Translations under genes and position numbers: made by a program
Part shown: positions 35,236 to 46,457 of the stretch, in pieces
Layout: the number at the start of each line of letters is the position of its first letter
Position numbering within the stretch: position 1 is the stretch's first letter
NCBI RefSeq assembly: GCF_024139115.2
Contig: NC_085141.1
Location: 176,154,994-176,218,993 of the forward strand
Origin: Armigeres subalbatus
Lineage: Eukaryota > Arthropoda > Insecta > Diptera > Culicidae
Direction of reading: 5' to 3'
DNA length: 64,000 nt
The notes under the pieces: generated by a model
The model's input: the letters and a program-made list of their open reading frames with translations, nothing else
The model's database searches: none
Told to the model about the DNA's origin: nothing

Positions 35236-35529
35236 CATTGTGGTGTTCAACCGCCTACTTTTAAAATGATATTAACGCTTTCTCAACCCTTCTATGACTA
35301 CCATAGAGAGGAGAGTAGAGAAATACCGAATTGTATGACTAAGCATGAGACCAAAGATCGAATAAAGAATAAACAGTAGTCGACTAGCACTGAACTTGTG
35401 TTTTAGCTATGGGAAAGTCTTATCAGTCCATTTTGTGAGTTGTAACAGTGGCGACGAGGTGAAATCCATTGTGTGAGTTGTAACAACTATTAGCACAATA
35501 TTTCGCCTTTTTGGCTATATAGGGCTGTA
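35236..35529. repeat. possible LTR end with TGGCGACGAGG primer-site-like sequence
   Basis: After an AATAAAG/AATAAAC tract the sequence passes GTGAGTTGTAACAG and then TGGCGACGAGGTG, similar to primer-binding sites next to the 5' LTR of some Ty3/gypsy elements. It interrupts the Jockey LINE endonuclease. No pol frame was found, so it may be a solo fragment. Confidence 0.3.
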
Positions 35530-37016
35530 CTGCCGTCCCAAGCATATCTGTCCCATGTCGATTTTTATCATTTTTGAGTTTTTTGCACCAAACGTTCTAA
35601 ATTAATGTATATTTTATTGTGAGCAAATAAATACATATAGTTTGTTCGAAAACTTGGCGAAAAAATATTGGGTCATTTTGTCCCATTGTAGAATTTCCAA
35701 GCATAACTGTCCCATTGAAACAAATTTTATACAACATGTATTAAATTACTTCGAAGAGGTCAATTTTCATTATCAAATCATTCAGAGATAGAATATGGGT
35801 TGTGGTATAGTTTCAATGGGTAAAAAAGGTTAATCCACCTACCATCGTTGATGCCTTTCTTGTACATCATGAAAATTGAAAAGTAATAATTGAAGCATAT
35901 TTATATTAAAACTTAAGTGAAAATAGTCTCTCATTTTTATTCGCATTCTATGTATTTAGTTACACTTTTCTTCTTTGGCTTCTTATTGGTATTCCCATTT
36001 TTACATTCGTATATGATGAGGCTAACACGATAATACTTTTATGCCTAATTGCACCCGAAAATTCCTTTGACCGTGAGTCCAACCAAGCCACCTAAGCATC
36101 ATCGCTGTGTAGTCGTGCTTCTAAACGCATTGCTATAAGTTAGGCCCAATTCATTTACATATATACAAGATTTTTGCAATAGCTTCGGAACGAAGTGACT
36201 AATCGATTTTCAATAGCAAACAATGGGGCCGAATTTCCCGTCGAGTGCAACTTATTACGAAAAAATGGTCCTAAACATGTGTTTTCAAATGTTCATACAC
36301 GCAGGTGGAATTTTCCACTCGACACATCAGATGCTAATCTGAAATAAATTTCATAGGAATCATCAAACACCTTCGCAGTATTGCGGTTTTGAGTTAGGTA
36401 CCACGGAACCTGATTTTGATGCTTCTTCCAAAAATTAATCTGCGCTGAAACATAATTATCCTGAATTTATTCCATGATCAAATTATGTATAGGAACCAAT
36501 TCTCACTGTCCTTACCCTTATGTAAGGTATAATATCAGACACACTCATCCCCATATGTCAGCTTTTTTATAAACATTTTTTTTCTATGGAGCGTTAGAGC
36601 CCCCTCCCCTAAAAGCTTACGTTATTAGTGTACGGCCCCTTACTACAATACGCTTTGAAAAGACCTAATGCATCTGATTTGAATCAGATTATTATCCAGA
36701 CCCAACTGAACTTTTGCTAAGCGCAAAGTAATCTGATGATACTCTAGCACTGGGACAAATATGCTTGGAATTATCAATTTTGTCTTCAATTTCGCAGCAT
36801 AAATGTCCCACTGAATAAATTTCACTAAAAACAGTGTTTATCCTTTGAAACATACTAAGCCATTAGAAATACACTATTTTCATCGATATACGTTTATTAA
36901 TCAAAATTTCATGGGGCAATTTAGCTACAAACTGAAAAATATGTTTCCAACTTCAATCGCATTTTTCTCAGTTGCATATTTTTCGACATGGGACAGATAT
37001 GCTTGACACGGCAGTG
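35530..37016. mobile_element. TIR element with internal GGGACAGATATGCTTG repeats
   Basis: Inverted ends share CAAGCATATCTGTCCCATG and CTGCCGT, with TA at 35528-35529 and 37017-37018. The core, in variants such as AAGCATAACTGTCCCA and GGGACAAATATGCTTG, recurs inside (about 35700, 36750 and 36797). Non-coding; interrupts the Jockey LINE. Confidence 0.7.
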
Positions 37017-37099
37017 TAATAGAGCCAGGATAAAGTTTTTTTTTTGCTCTGTGATAGCGTTATAGTCGCACATACAGCTTATTTTATTGCTTACTTGGG

Positions 37100-37625
37100 A
37101 TGTTACCATTTCTGTCGGCACAATCACGCTCATCGCGATGTACATGTACTGCCCAACTCAAGCCGGATGTTTTATCTGCTGCTCTTCGGAAGGACATCGT
37201 CAAGCGAACGCGGAGACAAGGTCAGCACTTAATGCCCGGCAACCTGAATGACAAACATCAAGTCACACCAACGACATGAAGGAAGGCCACTACACGATCT
37301 TGAGTTCCGATTTGCCCACTTGGCTGAGTCGGACCGGCGTCGATCAACAATCGATCTGTACACAACAAACTTGAATGATCACATCTTACAGTCGGTCGTC
37401 TACCAGGAGCTCAGCTCAGAGCACTACCTGGTGATGGCGGAAGTATGGTCCTCGGTTAATCGGCATTAGCTTAGCAGGCCGAAAGGCAGCGAAATTATCA
37501 TCTAGTCGATTCCAAAGGTACGTGGACGACAATATGGACTACTAGCGACATTCGGCAAGCAGCGCGCAGCTTCACTCCATCTAAGAGGCGGTTTCCTAGG
37601 TCCATGAACAACAAGTGCCAGCAGT
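37100..37625 (+). pseudogene. Jockey-type LINE, endonuclease C-terminal part
   Basis: Continues the LINE at 34470-35235. Across frames it reads DIVKLTRRQGQHLMPGNLND, then GHYTILSSDLPTWLSRTGV, STIDLYTTNLNDHI and SVVYQELSSEHYLVMAEV, matching the second half of a Jockey-clade AP endonuclease (the GDLN and SDH motifs appear as GNLN and SEH, so key residues are altered). It is broken at 37726 by the 2.46 kb element. Confidence 0.75.
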
Positions 37626-38157
37626 TTATCCTATACATTAAAAAAAAAAAATTATGTATGTTGTATGGATCGATCCCTCTCCAAGAACTTGCTTTGATAA
37701 AAGTAGAAAGGTGTTCTCTGATTTTGACGTAAACTACGTCTAAGGGGAAGACTCGGATACAGGGTGACAAATGAAAATTTCCAAATTCGAGACCGTCACG
37801 AAATCATGTAAGATTTTGAACTTTAATAGCGCCTTTATCTTCCGATGGATTTTTGAGATTTATATATCAATCGATTCGGAAATTCTCTACCAATTTGTCA
37901 ATTATATTGAAACTTTGGGTTATGAATGTTAAAATAGGGTATCGGATCATTTTGGCAGCACCCTCTTTTCTTGTCCGCAAGAGTCTCGTTTCGGCCGTCG
38001 CCGTTCAGTGCGGTTGGCTTTTGGACTCTCCTTTTTGTGCGGTGTTTCGCACAAAAAGTAAAACAATGTAGCCGGACTAGTGACCGCGGTCAAACAAATG
38101 CAACAAAAATGCGTAATGTAGTGCATGGTGTATAAAAAGTGATCCAGATAGGGGCAT

Positions 38158-38285
38158 CAGTGGCGTAGCCAGGGGGTGGTTTTGGGCATAAACACCCCCA
38201 CCCAGCGACATCATTTTTAGAAGAAATTTTTTTTTTCGAAAAAATGTTCAGAAAACCCCAGACCAATTTTCGGGCTACGCCACTG
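38158..38285. mobile_element. hAT MITE (CAGTGGCGTAGCC), 8-bp TSD
   Basis: 128 bp with ends CAGTGGCGTAGCC and its inverse, bounded by AGGGGCAT at 38150-38157 and 38286-38293. The same insertion is in the sister element at 42172-42306, so it was carried when that element spread. Confidence 0.9.
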
Positions 38286-39274
38286 AGGGGCATGTTTGTG
38301 CAGGCAGGAGACGATCAATAATTGTTATCAATGCCAATGCCTTTGCTAGTAATGCAATCAATTTATATTAAAAACGACTTTGGAAAATGCATTTTTTTTT
38401 GCAAATTGAAAACTAATAAGGCCGTTACACATATTTATTCAAAATTATGGTCTCCGCAAAGTCAAGGGGGAGGAGGTAATCTTATTCTTCTTCTACTGAA
38501 TCAAGCGGCATGAAAATTTGAATGCAGAGGTTTTTGGGCCGTGGAAGGTTCTTAAGATGGTTAGAGACCCTCTCCTCTTTGAAACCTGGCTCATATACAA
38601 ATGAAACACCAATTTCATCATAACTCGAGATCAAGCAAATGGAAACAAATCTGGCGTGTGGAGGTTTTGGAAGAGAAGACATGTTTCTGTGGTGGTTTGC
38701 AACGCCTCCCCCTTCTGGAAAGGGGGCTCCCATACAAATGAACCAAAAATTTCTGCATAACTCGAGAATTAATCAGAGAATAAATCAATTTTAGGCGAAG
38801 CAAAGTTCGACGGGTCTGCTAGTAAAAAATAAATATTAAAATGGAAAAAAAAAATAAAATAAAAAAAACTCCTCGGATTTTTTAAAGAATGTTTTGAAAG
38901 TTCTCAAAATTTACCGGATTTTTTTTTGTTGCCCCTCAAGTTGTTATTTTTGAGCAAAATAACAATGTGGGTGAGACATATTTAAAAAAAATATTTATAT
39001 CGGCCTAATAATATTTTGTCCAATAAAATGCGCGCCTGAATCAGAAGGATTTAACTTTGATTCAGGAAGTGTGAATGCACTTAAGATATTTTTATAATAC
39101 GTGGGTGCAATAATGCGGTACTTATTGTACACGACAAAAGCTTCGGAACGCATACGTTCTTGAAACAGGCTATATGAGATACAATAGAGCTATCACCTTC
39201 TTGCTCCCTGATTCAAAAGTCTTGCAATGATATTAATAAAATGTTTGCACGAATATTTTATCCATAATGACACT

Positions 39275-39677
39275 CAGTGTTGGTAGAATCATACTCAAAT
39301 CTGAATCATCGAGGTTTCATGCACGAGCTAACTCGCCTGCGATTCTGTAGGGGAAGCATTGCGCTTGAGTTTCGGCCAGAATCGCATCGCTTCGCTCACT
39401 CACCGAAAAATGATTTCGTTCTAAAAAGCGTCGAAACGCAATCGAGACGTATGTTTTGTTTATATATAATTATTAGCCACTGTTTTAGACGAAAATAGAC
39501 GTTTTAGACGAAAAATTCAATGCATTCAACAATGAAGAACACGTAAATATCATGCAATGATGCAAATTGCGATTCAAATCATGAGCAAATATCTCGGTCA
39601 TAATTCTGATGGGATTTGACTCACGCATGGTTTGAATCGCCGATGAGATTTGAGATTTTGAGATTTTACCAACACTG
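39275..39677. mobile_element. possible MITE with CAGTGTTGGT ends
   Basis: Inverted ends CAGTGTTGGTAGAATC and CAGTGTTGGTAAAATC enclose 403 bp, and the arms continue to agree around CTCAAATCT. No target duplication could be found. The same segment is at 43273-43678. Confidence 0.5.
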
Positions 39678-40439
39678 CCAGACAGTAGGAGTGAGAATGT
39701 AATAACACACACACTATCTTTTCCCGTCCGCAACGTTTACTACTCGCACGCATCACAACCAAATTAATTGGGTTTTGGTACATGATTGACATTTTACGAT
39801 TTCTAGTGATGCACGAAAAACAAGATATGCCTATGATTGGAATGTTTCTGAATAATAAATGTTGCAAACGGAAAAGAGAATGCTTCCCTAGGGATTCTTC
39901 TATTGACATATTTCATCAAATGCTTCAAAACCCAAATGTAGGCAATTCGGATCCAAGAAAGGCATCATTACCACTGAGGACTAAATTTGGGTTTTCATAG
40001 TAAATTTTTTAAACAATTGTCGTATCCAACAATCTTCATATCTTAAGATACGCTAGTTTTGTTCGAAACCAGTGACATAAGTAATCAAATGAATTTTCTT
40101 AAAATATTCATGCATGATGGCACTACAATCCTCAATGAACAAAACTGCCTTACGTAGTTTACGTTGGGCGGTTGTGTCTTGTACATAACACTTCTGATTT
40201 TTCAAATATTTTTGTATTCCTCCAAAACACGCAGATTTTCCGACTTGCTGAGTGTATTCATGAACGGTTCGATAGCGCATGCAGCTTAGAATTTGAGGAA
40301 ACTCGATCCCCTCTCTATGACATCTACTCAATAAATATTTTTCCGAGGCAACTGTTAATTAAATTTACCAATTCTACACAAGAACAGACGCCTTAGAACA
40401 AATTTTATTTTTTTGAATTATTTCGCCAAATTTTTGTAT

Positions 40440-41739
40440 GAGTACCAATCCAAAATATACTTACTTGATGGGCTACAGCTCTTCTATGAACCTACGCCAA
40501 ATGGAGTATCCTTCTCCACTTGACTCGATCCTGGGCCAATCGCTTCCAGTCGCCCTGAACATTGAGTACCCTCAGGTCCTCTCCAACTGCAAAAAGCCAT
40601 CGTGTACGCGGCCTTCCACGAAGCCTGCGGCCTCTTCCGGGTTCTCTACTAAATATTATCTTCGCTAAACGTTCTTCCGGCATACGAACAAGGTAACCAG
40701 CCCACCGTAGTCTGCCGTGTTGTATAAGCTTAATAATATCCAGCCCTTTATACACCTGGTACAGTTCGTGATTCATGCGACGCCGCCAGATACCGTTCTC
40801 CTGTTTACCGCCGAGTATTGTCCGCAGCACTGGTTACGAAGTCCGTAATAAGCCCTATTTGCAGCTGCAATACGCCTTTTCACCTCGCGGGTAACATCAT
40901 TATCGCACGTCACTAATGTTCCAAGATACACAAATTCTTCTACCAATTCAAATTTTTCACCATCCAGCACCATTTCGCTACCACCACCACTAATGAACCC
41001 ACGTTGATTGCCAGCGACCATGTACTTCGTTTTGCTGGTATTGATCGTGAATCCAATCCTCGCTGTCTCCCTCTTAAAAGGCACGGCGATCAATTCCGAT
41101 AATATCGATATTGTCCGCAAATCCCAGGAGCATATGCGATTTTGTGATAATGGTACCGCTTCTTTGCACACCAGTTCTCCTAATCGCTCCCTAGAGCGCT
41201 CTATTGAACAGTAGATTCGAGAGTGCATCACCCTGCTTTAATCCATCTAAGGTAACAAATGACGTCGATATTTCATCCGCAACCCTTACACTTGATTTCG
41301 ATCCGTCCAACGTTATACGAATCAGCCGGATCAGTTTCGCCGGAAAACCATGTTTAAGCACGAGACTTTGCCATAATTCATTCCGTTTCACTGAATCGTA
41401 CACCGCCTTGAAATCAATAAACAGATGATGTGTCTGCAAGTTGTACTCCCGGAATTTATCAAGGATTTATATCAGGGTAAACATTTGATCCGTCGTTGAT
41501 CGGCCCTCACGAAAACCTGCTTGGTATTCGCCGACGAAGGACTCTTCAAGCGGTCTCAATCTGTTGAACAAACTACGGAACATAATTTTGTACGCCGAAT
41601 TAAGGAGGGTTATTCCTCGGTAATTGGCGCACTCCATTCTGTGTCCTTTCTTAAAGAGAGGTGCAGAACTTCATAAAGCTGCTCACTGCCATGTTTGAGA
41701 AGTTCAGCCGGGAGCTGGTCCCCGCAGCCTTATTGTTTT
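40440..41739 (-). pseudogene. RTE-type LINE, reverse transcriptase half (3' part)
   Basis: On the minus strand, across frames: PAELLKHGSEQLYEVLH, then HHLFIDFKAVYDSVKRNELW (RT motif A), LKQGDALSNLLFN (motif B), FADN (motif C with the second catalytic Asp changed to Asn, about 41105-41130), KTKYMVAGNQRG and the C-terminal KVLRTILGG-like and WRRRMNHELYQVYKGL stretches (40492-40830). The 5' half is at 44196-45650; the element at 41740-44195 sits between ELKN and NKAAG. Frameshifts plus the FADN change mean it is inactive. Confidence 0.88.
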
Positions 41740-44195
41740 GACGTAAACTACGTCTAAGGGGAAGACTCGGATACAGGGTGACAAATGAAAATTTCCAAAT
41801 TCGAGACCGTCACGAAATCATGTAAGATTTTGAACTTTAATAGCGCCTTTATCTTCCGATGGATTTTTGAGATTTATATATCAATCGATTCGGAAATTCT
41901 CTACCAATTTGTCAATTATATTGAAACTTTGGGTTATGAATGTTAAAATAGGGTATCGGATCATTTTGGCAGCACCCTCTTTTCTTGTCCGCAAGAGTCT
42001 CGTTTCGGCCGTCGCCGTTCAGTGCGGTTGGCTTTTGGACTCTCCTTTTTGTGCGGTGTTTCGCACAAAAAGTAAAACAATGTAGCCGGACTAGTGACCG
42101 CGGTCAAACAAATGCAACAAAAATGCGTAATGTAGTGCATGGTGTATAAAAAGTGATCCAGATAGGGGCATCAGTGGCGTAGCCAGGGGGTGGTTTTGGG
42201 CATAAACCCCCCCACCCAGAGACATCATTTTTAGAAGAAATTTTTTTTTTCGAAAAAAAAATGTTCAGAAAACCCCCCCCAGACCAATTTTCTGGCTACG
42301 CCACTGAGGGGCATGTTTGTGCAGGCATGAGACGATCAATAATTGTTATCAATGCCAATGCCTTTGCTAGTAATGCAATCAATTTATATTAAAAAACGAC
42401 TTTGGAAAATGCATTTTTTTTTGCAAATTGAAAACTAATAAGGCCGTTACACATATTTATTCAAAATTATGGTCTCCGCAAAGTCAAGGGGGAGGAGGTA
42501 ATCTTATTCTTCTTCTACTGAATCAAGCGGCATGAAAATTTGAATGCAGAGGTTTTTGGGCCGTGGAAGGTTCTTAAGATGGTTAGAGACCCTCTCCTCT
42601 TTGAAACCTGGCTCATATACAAATGAAACACCAATTTCATCATAACTCGAGATCAAGCAAATGGAAACAAATCTGGCGTGTGGAGGTTTTGGAAGAGAAG
42701 ACATGTTTCTGTGGTGGTTTGCAACGCCTCCCCTTCTGGAAAGGGGGCTCCCATACAAATGAACCAAAAATTTCTGCATAACTCGAGAATTAATCAGAGA
42801 ATAAATCAATTTTAGGCGAAGCAAAGTTCGACGGGTCTGCTAGTAAAAATAAATATTAAAATGGAAAAATAATAAAATAGAAAAAACTCCTCGGATTTGT
42901 TAAAGAATGTTTCGAAAGTTCTCAAAATTGTTCTCAAGTTGTTATTTTTGAGCAAAATAACAATGTGGGTGAGACATATTTAAAAAAAATATTTATATCG
43001 GCCTAATAATATTTTGTCCAATAAAATGCGCGCCTGAATCAGAAGGATTTAACTTTGATTCAGGAAGTGTGAATGCACTTAAGATATTTTTATAATACGT
43101 GGGTGCAATAATGCGGTACTTATTGTACACGACAAAAGCTTCGGAACGCATACGTTCTTGAAACAGGCTATATGAGATACAATAGAGCTATCACCTTCTT
43201 GCTCCCTGATTCAAAAGTCTTGCAATGATATTAATAAAATGTTTGCACGAATATTTTATCCATAATGACACTCAGTGTTGGTAGAATCATACTCAAATCT
43301 GAATCATCGAGGTTTCATGCATGAGCTAACTCGCCTGCGATTCTGTAGGGGAAGCATTGCGCTTGAGTTTCTCGGCCAGAATCGCATCGCTTCGCTCACT
43401 CACCGAAAAATGATTTCGTTCTAAAAAGCGTCGAAACGCAATCGAGACGTATGTTTTGTTTATATATAATTATTAGCCACTGTTTTAGACGAAAAATAGA
43501 CGTTTTAGACGAAAAATTCAATGCATTCAACAATGAAGAACACGTAAATATCATGCAATGATGCAAATTGCGATTCAAATCATGAGCAAATCTCTCGGTC
43601 ATGATTCTGATGGGATTTGACTCACGCATGGTTTGAATCGCCGATGAGATTTGAGATTTTGAGATTTTACCAACACTGCCAGACAGTAGGAGTTAGAATG
43701 TAATAACACACACTATCTTTTCCCGTCCGCAACGTTTACTACTCGCACGCATCACAACCAAATTAATTGGGTTTTGGTACATGATTGACATTTTACGATT
43801 TCTAGTGATGCACGAAAAACAAGATATGCCTATGATTGGAATGTTTCTGAATAATAAATGTTGCAAACGGAAAAGAGAATGCTTCCTAGGGATTCTTCTA
43901 TTGACATATTTCATCAAATGCTTCAAAACCCAAATGTAGGCAATTCGGATCCAAGAAAGGCATCATTACCACTGAGGACTAAATTTGGGTTTTCATAGTA
44001 AATTTTTTAAACAATTGTCGTATCCAACAATCTTCATATCTTAAGATACGCTAGTTTTGTTCGAAACCAGTGACATAAGTAATCAAATGAATTTTCTTAA
44101 AATATTCATGCATGATGGCACTACAATCCTCAATGAACAAAACTGCCTTACGTAGTTTACGTTGGGCGGTTGTGTCTTGTACATAACACTTCTGA
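41740..44195. mobile_element. 2.46 kb element of unknown class, copy 2
   Basis: Sister of 37726-40197 with the same ends and nested MITEs. It splits an RTE reading frame, so the border is exact: left flank TATTGTTTT, right flank TTTTTCAGC, against an expected uninterrupted ATTGTTTTTCAG. That implies a 4-base T duplication, ambiguous because of the homopolymer. Confidence 0.7.
42172..42306. mobile_element. hAT MITE (CAGTGGCGTAGCC), second copy
   Basis: Same insertion as 38158-38285, with flanking AGGGGCAT at 42164-42171 and 42307-42314. Slightly longer through extra A and C runs. Confidence 0.9.
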
Positions 44196-45650
44196 TTTTT
44201 CAGCTCTTTAACAGCTTTTTTAACCTCATCTAGTGTAGGTGACTTCACAGCTTGTCCATCGTCGCTAATATTTATTCTGTTCACCGATGCACCGTCACTT
44301 CCTCTATTCAACAAAGTCTCGAAGTGTTGCTTCCACCTGGCAGCCACTTCAGTTTTATCTGTCAGCAAATTCCCTTGTTGGTCGTTGCACATGACGGGAG
44401 ATGGTGCTGTCTTTCTCCGCACGCCATTGACAGACTCATAAAACCTCCGCATATCGTTCTGCTCCATTTTTTCCTGCGCCTCACTAATAACTTGTTCTTC
44501 GTACTCTTTTTTCTTCCTGCGGTGGGTTCGTTTTTCGGCTGCTCTTGCTTCCTTGTACCGATCTCTATTCGATCGGGTACCCGACACCAACATCCGGCTT
44601 CTGGCAACATTCTTCTCGTCTGTCACTCTCTGATACTCCACATCGAACCAACCCATCCCCATCGCCTCTGTGCAGTGCCTACCACTTCTCGTGCTGTTGT
44701 GCTCACCGCTCCATGGATCGACTCCCATAGATCGTTGATGTTGTCGCTAACGTTGATTGCACTTATCCGTTCATCGAGCTTCTGGCGGTACTCAGCCGAT
44801 ACTCATTCCGCCGACAATCGCTGGATATTGTAACGCATCGCTCGCTGTGATCTTTCGTTCGTTACAGTTGGCAATCGTGATCGAATTTTACTGACAACGA
44901 GGTAGTGATCAGAGTCAATGTTCGGACCTCTGAATGTTCGCACATCGATAACATCCGAGAAATGGCGCCCATCCACCAGAACATGGTCTATCTGGTTGCA
45001 AGTTTCACCATTTTGGTGTCTCCAGATGTGCTTTCGGATGTTCTTTCGTGCAAAGAAGGTGCTACTGATGGCCACCCCTCTGGCAGAAGCAAAATTTACT
45101 AGCCATAGGCCGTTGTCATTTGTAGCGGAGTGAAGACTTTCCCTACCGATTATGGGACGGAAAAAGTCCTCTCTACCAACCTGAGCGTTAGCGTTCCCGA
45201 TAACAATTTTCACGTCATGCTTTGGGCACTCTCCATAGGCTTTATGAAGACATTCATAAAACGTGTCCTTCACGTTGTCGGATTTATCGTTTGTCGGTGG
45301 GTATACGTTGATTAGGCTGTAATTAAAGAATTTGCCCCGTATCCACACACAGAAACGTTCGCTAATGGGTTTCCACCGCATCACTCGCTTTATCTGCTTG
45401 CCCATCACTACGAAACCAACTCCATGCTCTGCTTTTGCACCGCCGCTGTGATAGATGTTATACTTGAATGTAGTGTTGGTCGTAGGGTCCACGGCTCGGA
45501 ATTTACGTTCTCCGGATCTAGGCCATCGGACTTCTTGAATAGCAGCCACGTTCACTCCAACCTTTTGCAGTTCACGAGCCAGAAGGCTCACTCGTCCAGG
45601 TTAATTTAGGGCCCTGACATTTCAGGTACCGAGTTTCCAATCATAGTCCT
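44196..45650 (-). pseudogene. RTE-type LINE, endonuclease half (5' part)
   Basis: The minus-strand frame 45591-44803 encodes an AP-type endonuclease: AIQEVRWPRSGERKF, HSGGAKAEHGVGFVV, the modified catalytic stretch KIVIGNANAQVG, NQIDHVLVDGRHFSDV and DSDHYLVVSKI. The linker to RT follows in another frame (44728-44200, with RRFYESVNGVRRKTAPSP, RWKQHFETLLNRG and KAVKELKN). The normal GDxN motif reads GNAN here, so the catalytic Asp is lost. Confidence 0.85.
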
Positions 45651-46440
45651 TATTTCGTTGCCGGGGCGGTTGCCAAAAATAACGTTCTCTTTTTTTTCTA
45701 TCTCCATTTTTCGTGGTATATGAGAGGCTTCAGTAAGCTACCTTACCGAGGTCGTGTTACCTACATCGCGATGATGGGGCTACCACCTTAGGTATAGCTG
45801 ACGCGATACAGCATTTCATTAATCAGCCGCTGGGTACCAGGTAGACGCTGTTTGAGCCGCACTTCCTGTTGAACAGACGCTCGAGGCGTACCTTCTCACT
45901 CTAGCTGATGTCAGAAGGACAACAGTGCCCAGGCTGCACTACCAGCTAAGTACACAACCCTTAGCTGGCGGTCTTTTGTCATCGGACGACCCATGGAAGC
46001 GTGAGATAGGGACTTGTGGGGACCAGAGCTCTGTTGGGCGCTCCTTCCTTGATGTCAACCCACCATTTTGCAGCCCTAATCCAAAATATAACTCATAACA
46101 TAACGATCATTTATTTAGAGTATCTATACTAAAAAAATATGCTAGAACAAAACTATTTTGGTTCGCGGTAAAACAGGGGGATCAAGTCTCCCAAGGGATG
46201 AAGTCTCCCCACCTTCCCCTATCAATATTTCACAAATCTCTTTGACTGAGGCTGAGAAACAGTACTGCAACAGAAGAAGACTGCGATGTAAACTAAGGAT
46301 AAGGGTAAATTTCTTTCATGCCTATGAATGAAAGCAGTCACACAGAAAACGATTAATCACTCTATCATTTTAATACATATTTCCTGTGCAAACAAGCATC
46401 AACTAATTCAAGCTTCAAACCGTAAAACTCCATAAAACAT
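45651..46440 (-). other. probable RTE 5' UTR, then spacer
   Basis: Sequence up to about 46080 is GC-richer, lacks frames and precedes the RTE start on the minus strand; it resembles the tract at 56640-57090 in position and style. 46080-46440 is AT-rich and nothing is recognised. Confidence 0.4.
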
Positions 46441-46457
46441 TATTTAAGTGAGTTGGA

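Larger units (their letters stand above)
37726..40197. mobile_element. 2.46 kb element of unknown class, copy 1
   Basis: Almost identical over its length to 41740-44195. It starts GACGTAAACTACGTC, a perfect short palindrome, and near its right end carries TACGTAGTTTACGTTGG, a similar motif inverted, about 40 bp from the border. T-runs flank both ends (TTTT left, TTTTT right). Nested inside are a hAT MITE with CAGTGGCGTAGCC ends and 8-bp duplication (38158-38285) and a possible MITE with CAGTGTTGGT ends (39275-39677). No transposase or recombinase frame is visible. Confidence 0.65.

Noticed and set aside
44252..44833. 193-codon plus-strand frame
   Set aside because: Antisense to the RTE endonuclease-RT linker, which is recognisable on the minus strand.
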